Shown one piece after another: positions 35,012 to 43,182 of a stretch of 64,000 bases of DNA. This stretch comes from Longimicrobium terrae. GTDB lineage: Bacteria; Gemmatimonadota; Gemmatimonadetes; Longimicrobiales; Longimicrobiaceae. The stretch is taken from assembly GCF_014202995.1 (NCBI RefSeq), contig NZ_JACHIA010000013.1, positions 1 to 64,000 on the forward strand, in the 5' to 3' direction. The position numbers and the translations under genes are program-made. Within the stretch, counting starts at the first letter, position 1, and each line of letters starts with the position of its first letter. Under the pieces are notes generated by a model. It was not told where the DNA came from, did not search any database, and worked only from the letters and a program-made list of their open reading frames with translations.

Positions 35012-35199
35012 GGCGTCATCCTGAGGGAGCGTGCGCCGCCCTCTCCGTCGCGCCGAATCCTGCGCGACCGAAGGATCTACCATCCGCCGAGCCAACGGCG
35101 CGTAACGCACGCCCGTTCTCGCGGGGAAAGCAGATCCTTCGTCGGCGCCAAGGCCCGGCAGGTCGGCTGCCTCATCCGGCGCCTTCTCAGGATGACGCC
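35012..35199. repeat. MITE-like inverted-repeat element (second complete copy)
   Basis: It has the same 14-bp ends as the 29146 copy (GGCGTCATCCTGAG at 35012-35025, CTCAGGATGACGCC at 35186-35199), the same internal blocks gcgaccgaaggatctac and cagatccttcgtcggcgcc, and nearly the same length (188 bp). Confidence 0.88.
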
Positions 35200-35333
35200 A
35201 AGGGCGCCTGACATGATGATGCAGCCCCAGATGCTGTCATCCCCAAGGAGTCAGAGGTGGAGCGCTGACGAGAGTCGGTGGAGGCGAATCGGCGCGGGTG
35301 AAAAGGCAGAGGGCGCGGCGGGCGGGGATCGGC

Positions 35334-35451
35334 CCGGCGGTTGAAACCGCGCCTCGAAGGACACGAAGTCCGCCTGCGCGGACTGCGCCGGAAGCATCGC
35401 CGCGAGAACGAAAACGCCCCGCGTCCGGCAGTCGGATGCGGGGCGTTGCCG
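35334..35451 (+). repeat. Composite intergenic repeat, copy 6 (partial: R1 plus a diverged R2)
   Basis: R1 (ggcggttgaaaccgcgcctc, then gaagtccgcctgcgcggact) is followed by a different hairpin (aacgccccgcgtccgg against ggatgcggggcgtt) in the R2 position. R3 and R4 are absent. It lies between two minus-strand genes. Confidence 0.75.
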
Positions 35452-35522
35452 TTGATCAGCGGGCCCATCGAGAGAACGTGGAGGCAGACCCGAACCACGG
35501 CCCGGAGCCGCGCCGCATCCAC

Positions 35523-35918
35523 CTATTCCCTATTCCCTATTCCCTGTCCCTCGCCGTTCATGAACTCCGGAATCTCCCGCACCAGCCGCTGCGTGTCCAC
35601 CGGCTTCACCCAGTACGCGGCGCACCCGGCGTCCAGGCAGGCGCGGCGGTCGGCGTCCTCGTCGCGGCCGGTGAGCGCCACCACCGGCGCCGAGGCGGTC
35701 GCGGGGTCGGCCTTGAGGTGGCGAACGACCTGAACACCGGTCATGTCCGGCAGCCCCATGTCCAGAATCACCAGGTCCGGCAGCCGCTCCGCCGCCATCC
35801 GCAGCGCGTCGCCGCCGTTGGCCGCGCCGCGCACCTCGTACCCCGCGTCTTCCAGCAGAATGGTGAAGGCGGTGCGGATGGGATCGCTGTCTTCCACCAG
35901 CAGAATGCTGCGCGCCAT
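35523..35918 (-). CDS. Single-domain response regulator (CheY-like receiver)
   Basis: The 131-residue protein is a receiver domain only: LLVEDSDPIR with the acidic pair, phospho-acceptor Asp53 in LVILDMGLPDM, the Thr in VVALTGRDED, and VKPVD with the conserved Lys. There is no output domain, so it relays phosphate or acts by protein binding. It starts five bases after the stop of the histidine kinase gene, its likely partner. The C-terminal GEGQGIGNRE tail is short and polar. Confidence 0.93.
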   Translation of the reverse strand: MARSILLVEDSDPIRTAFTILLEDAGYEVRGAANGGDALRMAAERLPDLVILDMGLPDMTGVQVVRHLKADPATASAPVVALTGRDEDADRRACLDAGCAAYWVKPVDTQRLVREIPEFMNGEGQGIGNRE

Positions 35919-35923
35919 GCCGC

Positions 35924-36883
35924 TCACAGCGCCGGCGCTTCCCGCGCGGCGCCGGCCACCGGCCGCGTCACGTGCACGGACGGCAGCGTAAAGAAGAAGC
36001 GGCTGCCCTCGCCCAGCGTGCTTTCCACCCAGATGCGGCCGCCGTGCAGCTCCACGAACCGCCGCGCGATGGAAAGCCCCAGCCCCGTGCCGTGGTGCAC
36101 CCGCGCCCGCGACGCATCCACCTGCGCGAACTCGCGAAAGATCAGCTCGTGGTGCTCCGGATCGATCCCGATTCCGCTGTCCGCCACCTCCACCTGCAGC
36201 CACCCGGGCTGCCCCGGCGCGCGCCGCGCCACCACGCGCAGCCGGCCGCGCTCCGAGGTGAACTTGATGGCGTTGCCGAACAGGTTGCGCAGCACGTGCG
36301 CCACCTTGTCCGGGTCCGCCCAGGCATCGGGCAGGTCCGGCGCGATGTCGACGCTGAAGTCCAGCTGCTTGCGGGAAAGGAGCGACTCGTTCATCCGCCG
36401 CACCTCGCTCACCATCCCCGCCATGCTGAACTCCACCGGGCGGATGTCGATGACGGTGGCGCTGCTGCGGGCGTAGGTGAGGATCTCTTCGATCATCGCC
36501 AGCAGCTGGCGGCACGAGCCGATCATGGACTCGATGGCGTCGCGCTGGCGGTCGCTGATTTCGCCCAGCAGCCCGTCGCGCAGGATCTCGCCGTAGGTGA
36601 CGATGGCCGTGAGCGGCGTGCGCAGCTCGTGCGACACGTTGGTGAGGAACTGGCTCTTGGCCACGTCCAGGTTGCGCAGCTCCAGCACGCTGCGCTCCAG
36701 CTCCTCGATGCGCGCGGCGGCTTCCCGCGCCGCCGTGGGCGTGGTGCCGTCCACCTCGAGGGTGATTCCGGTGCCGTCGCCCAGGGGGGCATCCATGACG
36801 CGAAAGCCCTCGCGGTCAAGCACCTGGCGCAGGCGCTCCGCGGTGGCGTGGTCGCCCAGAAGATAGAGCCGGAGGTCGTCCAT
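35924..36883 (-). CDS. Soluble hybrid-type sensor histidine kinase without membrane segments
   Basis: The 319-residue kinase begins with about 45 residues (LRLYLLGDHATAERLRQVLDREGFRV) that look like the first beta-alpha-beta of a receiver domain but lack the phospho-Asp part, then a coiled coil (AREAAARIEELERSVLELRNL). The catalytic core is complete: SHELRTPL with His85, the N box NLFGNAIKF, G1 DSGIGI, the F box FREF, and G2 GTGLGLSIA. With no signal peptide or transmembrane helix, it is cytosolic. It is encoded 37 bases after the ABC exporter gene and directly before the receiver gene. Confidence 0.92.
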   Translation of the reverse strand: MDDLRLYLLGDHATAERLRQVLDREGFRVMDAPLGDGTGITLEVDGTTPTAAREAAARIEELERSVLELRNLDVAKSQFLTNVSHELRTPLTAIVTYGEILRDGLLGEISDRQRDAIESMIGSCRQLLAMIEEILTYARSSATVIDIRPVEFSMAGMVSEVRRMNESLLSRKQLDFSVDIAPDLPDAWADPDKVAHVLRNLFGNAIKFTSERGRLRVVARRAPGQPGWLQVEVADSGIGIDPEHHELIFREFAQVDASRARVHHGTGLGLSIARRFVELHGGRIWVESTLGEGSRFFFTLPSVHVTRPVAGAAREAPAL

Positions 36884-36920
36884 GCGGGTGCGTACGGAGG
36901 GAACGTATGATGCGGCCAAT

Positions 36921-38708
36921 CTAGACGGCGCCTGACGCGCCTGCAAGGAGATCGTCACTCTGCACCTGCGCCTCCAGCAGCTGGCGCCTCTGCAGGGCGG
37001 CGTACAGCCCCCCCGCCCGCAGCAGCTCGGCGTGCGTTCCGCGCTCCGCCAGCCGCCCGTCGTCCAGCACCAGGATCAGGTCCGCGTCCATCACCGCCGC
37101 CACGCGGTGGCTCACGATCACGCTCGTGCGCCCCGCGAATACGCCGCGCAGCCCGCCCAGAATCTCGTGCTCGGTCTGCGTGTCCACGGCGGAAAGGGCG
37201 TCGTCCAGCACCAGCAGCGGCGCGTCCTTGGCCACGGCGCGGGCCAGCGCCGCGCGCTGCTTCTGCCCGCCGCTCAGGTTGATGCCCCGCTCGCCCAGCA
37301 CGGTGTCGTATCCGCCGGGCAGCTCCTCCACCGTCTGCTCCAGCCGCGCCACGCGGGCTGCGGCGCGCACCCGCCCGCGCCGCCGCTCCTCGTCCTCCTC
37401 GTCAAACCCCAGCGACAGGTTCTCGCCGATGGTGGCGCTGAACAGAAAGGTGTCCTGCGGCACCAGCGCCACCGCGCCGCGAAGCTGGTCCATGGGCCAC
37501 TGCCGCACGGCGACGCCATCCACCAGTACCTCGCCCGCGGTGGGGTCGTACAGCCGGGCCAGCAGCGAAACGACGGTGGACTTGCCGGAGCCGGTCGGCC
37601 CCACCAGCGCCACCGTGGCCCCCGCCGGCGCGCGGAAGCTGATGCCGCGCAGCACGTCGCGCTCGGTGCCCGGGTAGCGGAACCACACGTCGCGGAACTC
37701 GATCTCCCCGCGCACCTCGTCCGGGCCCTGCGCGCCGGGAACGTCGGCCACCACGGGGCGCGTTTCCAGGATCTCCGACACGCGCGCCATGGAGGCCGCG
37801 CCGCGCTGAAACAGGTTCACCACCCATCCCAGGGCGATCATGGGAAAGCTGAGCTGCCCCAGGTAGAGGATGAAGATGACCAGGTCGCCGATGGTGATGC
37901 GGTCGGCCAGAATGGCGCGCCCGCCCAGCCACAGCGCCAGCATCATCCCCAATCCGGCCAGCAGCGTGAGGCTGGGATAGAAGAGGCCGCTGGTGCGCGC
38001 CAGGTTCACGTTGCGGCGCATGCTTTCCCGCGCCAGTTCGGTAAAGAGCGAACTCTGCGACGCCTCCTGCCCGTACGCCTTGACGATGCGCTGCCCCGCC
38101 AGGTTCTCCTGCGCCATCGTGGACATGATGCCGAGCTGCGCCTGGATCCCCTCCGACTGGTCGTGGATCACCTTGCCGAAAAAGATCGTCACCGGCGGCA
38201 GCAGAATCATGGGGACGAGCGAAAGCACCGTCATCCACGGATCGATCATCACCATGCGGGTGATGGCCATCAGCCCGAAGACGACGGTGTTGACCAGGTA
38301 CATGTACGCCGGGCCCGCCACCATCCGCACCGCCTGCAGGTCGTTGGTGGCGCGCGACATCACCTCGCCGGTGGGCGTGCCGTTGTAGAAGGGCGCGTCC
38401 AGCCGCAGCAGGTGGGCAAAGAAGTCGTCGCGCAGGTCCAGTTCCACCCAGCGGCTGACGCTGTTCAGGTTCTGGCGCATCCAGAAGCGCCCCGCGCCCG
38501 CCAGCAGGGCCAGTCCGGCGCTGGCCAGCGCCCACTTTCCCACCTCGCCGCGGGTGCCGCCGGCGCGCGCCATGGCGTCCAGCGCGTGCTTCACCGCCTC
38601 GGTGCTGCCGACAGAAAGGAGGTTGGCCACCAGAACGGACACCAGCCCCAGCGCGATGGAAAGCTGATACCGGCGCAGATACGGGAAAAGTGCCTTGAGA
38701 GCTCGCAT
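36921..38708 (-). CDS. ABCB-type (MsbA/multidrug) half-transporter
   Basis: The 595-residue protein fuses six membrane helices (residues about 20-310, including FGLMAITRMVMIDPWMTVLSL and LTLLAGLGMMLALWLGG) to a complete nucleotide-binding domain: Walker A GPTGSGKST, the Q loop VPQDTFLF, signature LSGGQKQRAALARA, Walker B LLVLDDALSAVD, and the H-loop SHRVA. It works as a homodimer exporting lipids or drugs. The Walker B Glu is replaced by Asp (DDALSAVD), as in several MsbA-like proteins. It is first in a three-gene unit with the kinase and receiver. Confidence 0.95.
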   Translation of the reverse strand: MRALKALFPYLRRYQLSIALGLVSVLVANLLSVGSTEAVKHALDAMARAGGTRGEVGKWALASAGLALLAGAGRFWMRQNLNSVSRWVELDLRDDFFAHLLRLDAPFYNGTPTGEVMSRATNDLQAVRMVAGPAYMYLVNTVVFGLMAITRMVMIDPWMTVLSLVPMILLPPVTIFFGKVIHDQSEGIQAQLGIMSTMAQENLAGQRIVKAYGQEASQSSLFTELARESMRRNVNLARTSGLFYPSLTLLAGLGMMLALWLGGRAILADRITIGDLVIFILYLGQLSFPMIALGWVVNLFQRGAASMARVSEILETRPVVADVPGAQGPDEVRGEIEFRDVWFRYPGTERDVLRGISFRAPAGATVALVGPTGSGKSTVVSLLARLYDPTAGEVLVDGVAVRQWPMDQLRGAVALVPQDTFLFSATIGENLSLGFDEEDEERRRGRVRAAARVARLEQTVEELPGGYDTVLGERGINLSGGQKQRAALARAVAKDAPLLVLDDALSAVDTQTEHEILGGLRGVFAGRTSVIVSHRVAAVMDADLILVLDDGRLAERGTHAELLRAGGLYAALQRRQLLEAQVQSDDLLAGASGAV

Positions 38709-38827
38709 GGTCCTGTGGGTATGGGCGTTGCCCCGTCTACAGCCTGAGCGGCGGGGAGCACGCGAGGACCCAACTTGGTCCCATACCCGCCCAAAGACAA
38801 GGAACCGTGCGGGAAAAGGAGATCGTG

Positions 38828-39694
38828 ATGACGAACAGGACCCTCACCGCGGCGCTGCTGGCCGTTCTGCCGCTGTCCTCCATTCTGGTCGCCTGCGGCT
38901 CGGGAGAGGACACCCAGCGTGTGGCGCTGGAACGAAAGGCGCTGGAACGCGACCTGAACCTGGCCCAGGTGGCCCGCGACACCACGCCGCAGACGGCCAC
39001 GGAAGGGCTTCCCTCGCCGGACAGCGGCACCGCCCTGCAGGCTCCGCCGTCCGCCGCGCCGCAGGTCAAGACGCCCGGCAACCGGCCGCCCGCGGACACC
39101 CGTCCCTGGGTCCCCGGCCCGCGTTCGGAGACGGCGTCGGAGCCGCGCACCACCACGCGCACCGTTCCCGGCGGCACCACCTTCAGCGTGCGCTTCGACG
39201 AGTCGCTCAGCACGCGCACCATGAGCGTGGGCGAGACCTTCAGCTCCGTGCTCGCTGAGCCGCTGACGGACGGCGACGGCCGCACGGTGATTCCCGCGGG
39301 CGCCACGGTGCGAGGCCGGGTGACGCGGTCGCAGGCCAGCGGGCACGCGGGGCAGCATACGGCGCTGAACGTGACCTTTACCTCCATCCGGCACGGCGGC
39401 AACACCTATCCCATCGACGTGACGATGGTGGATGCGCCCAACACGGTTCGCCGCAGCCGCCAGAGCCGCACCAGCAAGGCCGCCACGATCGGTGGGGGCG
39501 CGGTGGTGGGCGGCGTGGCGGGCCACGTGCTGGGCCGCAGCCGCCGGTCCACCATCACCGGCGCGGTCGTGGGCGCGGCGGCGGGGACGGCGGTGGCGGT
39601 GGGCACGACGGACGTGGACGCGGTGATCCCGGCCGGTTCCACGGCCACGGTGCGGCTGGACGGCCCGGTGCGCGTCACCCGCACGCAGTCGTGA
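38828..39694 (+). CDS. Lipoprotein with glycine-zipper segment
   Basis: The 288-residue protein has a lipobox (LPLSSILVAC) and a long Pro/Thr-rich spacer to about residue 120. A beta-rich domain (TFSVRFDESLSTRTMSVGETF, AEPLTDGDGRTVIPAGATVRGRVT) precedes a double Gly-rich hydrophobic stretch, ATIGGGAVVGGVAGHVLG and ITGAVVGAAAGTAVAVG, typical of glycine-zipper 2TM envelope proteins. It ends in IPAGSTATVRLDGPVRVTR. It may sit in the outer membrane. AAGGAG sets the ATG at 38828. It is divergent from the ABC exporter. Confidence 0.82.
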   Translation: MTNRTLTAALLAVLPLSSILVACGSGEDTQRVALERKALERDLNLAQVARDTTPQTATEGLPSPDSGTALQAPPSAAPQVKTPGNRPPADTRPWVPGPRSETASEPRTTTRTVPGGTTFSVRFDESLSTRTMSVGETFSSVLAEPLTDGDGRTVIPAGATVRGRVTRSQASGHAGQHTALNVTFTSIRHGGNTYPIDVTMVDAPNTVRRSRQSRTSKAATIGGGAVVGGVAGHVLGRSRRSTITGAVVGAAAGTAVAVGTTDVDAVIPAGSTATVRLDGPVRVTRTQS

Positions 39695-39829
39695 TGATTG
39701 GGGGATGATGGGGATCGATGGATGAGCGTGATCGCGTGAGGCACATCGGGTGATGCCGGCCGGCTGATCGCGATTGTGGGAATGATGATGAGCGGCGGTC
39801 GCGAGAGGTGTCGCGGCCGCCGCTTGTGG

Positions 39830-40303
39830 CCCTCACCCCGCGTGCTGCGCACGACGACCCTCTCCCACGAACGGATGTGGGAGAGGGAGCACACCCCAGA
39901 TTGGCGCGGATGATGGATTCGGGCGTGTCTGCGGGTTGCTATCCGGCGGTTGAAACCGCGCCTCGAAAGACACGAAGTCCGCCTCCGCGGACTGCATCCG
40001 CGGCTGAGTTGCGCGTCGCCCCATCGTGGGCGGGGGCGCAACGGCGCGCGACGCGCGTGTGGGTGGCCGGTTCGGCCACCCACACCATGACCCAGCCCCA
40101 ACCCATGTCATCCTGAGGAGGCGCCGGCCGATTCCGGCGCCCGCACCGAACTCTGGCGCCGACGAAGGATCTACTTTCCGCTGAGCCAACTACGCGGTGT
40201 GTGCCGACCTCGCCCGCACTGCGGTTGAAGCCCCGAACGTGGACGCGACAGCGGCCGCGTGTCGGGGCTTTGCGCTGTTGGAGCGGCGGATTCATCCGCT
40301 CAG
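39830..40303 (+). repeat. Composite intergenic repeat, copy 7 (forward, interrupted)
   Basis: R3 (39830-39897) and R1 (39948-40012) are in forward order, and R2 (40222-40303; gttgaagccccgaacgtgga, tgtcggggctt, gagcggcgga) follows, but a half copy of the inverted-repeat element (40105-40196) lies between R1 and R2. R4 is missing. Confidence 0.82.
40105..40196 (+). repeat. Inverted-repeat element, half copy inside composite repeat copy 7
   Basis: It starts ATGTCATCCTGAGG and passes through gcgccgacgaaggatctac to the gagccaactacgcg block, matching the half copies at 20222-20525. It appears inserted in, or recombined with, the composite repeat. The stretch 40304-40600 that follows shows no recognised feature. 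Confidence 0.75.
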
Positions 40304-40604
40304 AATACTCCGGGCGCGCTCATGCTCCGCTTCCCACCGGGGACATCGCCCGCCCCCGCTTGCTCGGATTCGCCACGGCGCGTCGTCGCCCGCCCGGACT
40401 CGCCGCCCGGCGTAACGCCCGCTGCATTCGTCTCTGCGTCTGAGGGGATGTCTACGAACTCCGCCCGCGTGCACCTGATGAACACCCGGCAGGCCTCATC
40501 CACAACCCGCCATCGCCCGCTTGGTCTCCGCCCTTTCGATCACGCGCGAGACCCCGGCAGCCCTGTCGTTACACGTCACCAGTGTGCACGCAACTACATG
40601 GTAC

Positions 40605-40636
40605 TTGACAATTTGCGGAACAAAACCGAATATAAA
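40605..40636 (+). promoter_or_regulatory. Sigma-70-like promoter upstream of the Rad52-like gene
   Basis: A perfect -35 TTGACA (40605-40610) is followed by an AT-rich block containing AATATA (40629-40634, 18-base spacing) and TATAAA (40631-40636, 20-base spacing). This is the most AT-rich stretch of the neighbourhood. It lies about 65 bases upstream of the start codon. Confidence 0.65.
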
Positions 40637-40701
40637 CCGTAACAGGAGCAAGGAGGGCCGAAGGTGCGGCCCGGAGCGCGCGAAAGCCCACGGAGGGACG
40701 C

Positions 40702-41454
40702 ATGGCGGAGATCAACTTCAAGGCGCTGCAGGACTTCTTTGAGCCTGATTCCATCGAATGGCGCATCCAGGCGTCCGGCGAAAAGAACGGGCGCGTGTGG
40801 GCCATCTGCGTCCCGTACGTCACCAACCGCGCCATCCAGAGCCGTCTGGACGAGGTGGTGGGCCCCGAAAGCTGGAGCAACGAGTTCCGGCCGGGGCCGG
40901 ACGGCGGCGTCATGTGCGGCCTGTCCATCCGCGTGGGCGACGAGTGGGTCACCAAGTGGGACGGCGCCGAGAACACCGACGTCGAGGGGGTGAAGGGCGG
41001 CCTTTCCGGCGCCATGAAGCGCTCCGCCGTGCAGTGGGGCATCGGCCGCTACCTGTACACGCTGGACGAAACGTTCGCCAACGTGCACGAAGGCGGGCGC
41101 TTTCGCGGCAAGCTGCCCGACAGAGCCGGAGGACGTTCTTTTCGGTGGGATCCGCCACAGCTCCCGGCGGAGGTGCTGCCCAGCAAGCGGGAAGCGTCAC
41201 CCCGCATCGCTGCCCCGCATGGCGGTGACCCCGATCACGAGGCGATGCTGGAGTACATCCGGTCCGTCGGTCCCCAGATCGATGATGCCGTGGAGATCCG
41301 AATCAGCCGGAAAACCCGGAATCTCAAGGAGTACGTTCGCGAAAACTGGCCGGCAATCAAGGAAGAGCCCCGCGTCGCGCGTGCAGTGGTCGAAGTGATC
41401 GAGGCCGCAACGGGACGGAGCCGCACGGTTCCTGAGCAGCGCGCTGCGGCGTGA
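40702..41454 (+). CDS. Rad52-like single-strand annealing protein
   Basis: The 250-residue protein matches the Rad52/Rad22-like annealing domain in its first 140 residues: FKALQDFFEPDSIEWRIQ, GRVWAICVPYVTNRAIQSRLD, VGPESWSNEF and the highly typical VKGGLSGAMKRSAVQWGIGRYLY. A Pro/charged linker and a C-terminal helical tail (residues about 180-250) may contact other repair proteins. Such proteins anneal complementary single strands. They occur in phages and as chromosomal repair factors (DdrA-like). There are no phage neighbours, so a chromosomal repair role is more likely. GGAGG precedes the ATG at ideal spacing. Confidence 0.85.
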   Translation: MAEINFKALQDFFEPDSIEWRIQASGEKNGRVWAICVPYVTNRAIQSRLDEVVGPESWSNEFRPGPDGGVMCGLSIRVGDEWVTKWDGAENTDVEGVKGGLSGAMKRSAVQWGIGRYLYTLDETFANVHEGGRFRGKLPDRAGGRSFRWDPPQLPAEVLPSKREASPRIAAPHGGDPDHEAMLEYIRSVGPQIDDAVEIRISRKTRNLKEYVRENWPAIKEEPRVARAVVEVIEAATGRSRTVPEQRAAA

Positions 41455-41470
41455 CCATGTCGCTGAGTAG

Positions 41471-42565
41471 CTACAAAGCCCGCAGTTGCTCGACCAGCGC
41501 TTCCGCTGACCGGGTTCTATGCTCCACGTCGGCAAGGCACTGCAACAGGGTGTCAGCGTAGACCTCGCTGATTCCGTCAACGGCAGCGAGCGCTACGCCC
41601 GGATTGATCCCTGCGGGTGGGCGTCCGGTCAACAGTGTGTACCAGAGGGCACCGAGCGAGTAGATATCCGACCTTGGATCAAGCAATCGGGGGTTCGCCG
41701 TCAACTCGGGCGCGGTAAAGTGGCCTCCGACGGCTCGCTCACCTTCTCGCGTGATACGGCTGACAATCTCCTCCTCGATGAATACGCCCAAACCGAAGTC
41801 GATCAACCGGACGCGCCGCCGCGGCTCTTTCGAAACGAGGACATTGCTTGGCCTCAGATCACGGTGAACCACGCGGGCCACTGTGTGGGCGTGATGGAGC
41901 GCTTCGGCAATCTCGACGACAACCCTGAGTGCATGCCGCGGAGCGATGCGCCCATGCTGTTTAATTACCTGCTCCAAACTGCGGCCCTGGACCATTTCCA
42001 TCCGGATGTATGGTCGCCGCCCCAAGAGACCCACATCGTGCACTCGGACGATGTTCGGGTGCTCCAACGCGAACAGGATCCGTGCTTCCCGAAAGAAGCG
42101 CTCGAGGTGGCCTTCACCTCCCTCCGAGAACGCGGGCGCAAATACCTTCACGGCGAAGTCCATCCCCAGTAGCCGGTGATGGTACCGGTATACGACGCCA
42201 AATCCGCCCTGCCCGATGATCTCTCCCTGTTCGTAGTGCAGCCCAGGCAGGTGCGTGGCCCCCTCCAGTTCGTCCAGAAGAGGGTTGAAGGCTTGGGCCA
42301 AGTAAAGCCGGCGCTCCGCGTAGTGCGCGAACTTCGTCCTAATGAATGCCCAGAACTCGGGGCGCGTTCTGCACGCGATGAGGAACTCGGGAACGTGCTC
42401 GCGACTGGTGAGTCCGATGATGATCTTTCGTAGCCGGCTGTACTCGTCAGGTGAGACCGGGTGCTCGCCATCGGTGGCGAAATCAACGAGGCCCTGTTTC
42501 AGGGCTTCGATGCTGGATACAATGTCATCCGGGAGCGGAACGCCCGGTAGTGATGTCGCATTCAC
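41471..42565 (-). CDS. Ser/Thr protein kinase with uncharacterised N-terminal domain
   Basis: The kinase domain of this 364-residue protein starts at about residue 112 and is complete: Gly loop GQGGFGVV (118-125), Lys140 in FAVKVF, Glu160, HRDLRPSN with Asp236 and Asn241, DFG as Asp256, and APE in the activation segment. It ends about 25 residues after SEALVEQL. The first 105 residues (EALKQGLVDFATDGEHPVSPDEYSRLRKIII..) form a helical domain of unknown family. It has no transmembrane segment, so it is cytosolic. It starts at a GTG overlapping the stop of the EVE-domain gene, and both should be cotranscribed. It is convergent with the Rad52-like gene. Confidence 0.9.
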   Translation of the reverse strand: MNATSLPGVPLPDDIVSSIEALKQGLVDFATDGEHPVSPDEYSRLRKIIIGLTSREHVPEFLIACRTRPEFWAFIRTKFAHYAERRLYLAQAFNPLLDELEGATHLPGLHYEQGEIIGQGGFGVVYRYHHRLLGMDFAVKVFAPAFSEGGEGHLERFFREARILFALEHPNIVRVHDVGLLGRRPYIRMEMVQGRSLEQVIKQHGRIAPRHALRVVVEIAEALHHAHTVARVVHRDLRPSNVLVSKEPRRRVRLIDFGLGVFIEEEIVSRITREGERAVGGHFTAPELTANPRLLDPRSDIYSLGALWYTLLTGRPPAGINPGVALAAVDGISEVYADTLLQCLADVEHRTRSAEALVEQLRAL

Positions 42566-43029
42566 GTCCGTTCGCCCCGCCCCATCCGCACCACGATCTC
42601 GTACTCCTCGTCCGTGACGGGCTGCACGGACAGGCGGCTCTTGTTGATCACCAGCATCTTTTCCAGCCCCGGCGCGGCGCGCAGGTCATCCAGCGAAACC
42701 AGGGCGGGGAACGCCTCCTGAAACGCGACGTTGATCATGTACCAGCGCGGATCCTCGTCCGACGCCTTGGGATCGAAGTAGTCGCTCCGCGGATCGCGGG
42801 CGCTGGGGTCCGGATACCCCTCCCGCGACACCGTCGCCAGCCCGGCCACGCCCGGCGGCGACGCGTTGCTGTGGTAGTACAGCACCCGGTCGCCCGGCCT
42901 GGCATCGTCGCGCATGAAGTTGCGCGCCTGATAGTTCCGCACGCCCTCCCACGAAGTACTGCCGTCCCGCCGCAGGTCGTGGATGGAATACACGTCGGGC
43001 TCGCTCTTCAACAGCCAGTTGCGCGGCAT
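42562..43029 (-). CDS. EVE-domain (PUA-like) protein
   Basis: The 155-residue protein is essentially one EVE domain: NWLLKSEPDVYSIHDL, TSWEGVRNYQARNFMR with the aromatic cage, PGDRVLYYHSNASPPGVAGLATV, DPRWYMINVAF and the C-terminal SRLSVQPVTDEEYEIV. EVE domains bind modified bases such as 5-methylcytosine in DNA or modified RNA. The ATG at 43029 begins the domain. Its stop overlaps the start of the Ser/Thr kinase gene (GTGA), which links the two functions in one operon. Confidence 0.9.
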   Translation of the reverse strand: MPRNWLLKSEPDVYSIHDLRRDGSTSWEGVRNYQARNFMRDDARPGDRVLYYHSNASPPGVAGLATVSREGYPDPSARDPRSDYFDPKASDEDPRWYMINVAFQEAFPALVSLDDLRAAPGLEKMLVINKSRLSVQPVTDEEYEIVVRMGRGERT

Positions 43030-43182
43030 TGGATCATCAGGGGAAAAAGTCTGGTGTGCGCGGCATCTTCGCGCGAAGGAGCCCGCCGGGCAAGCTCCTC
43101 CATCCATCAGAATGCTTGTGCCGGCAATCTGCGCAGCCTACCGTGCGGTTGCCCGTATTGTCGTTTTCTGATCGGAGGTTCC

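Noticed and set aside
40702-43029. Prophage remnant around the Rad52-like gene
   Set aside because: Only the annealing protein is phage-associated. No integrase, capsid, terminase or lysis genes and no att-like repeats were seen.
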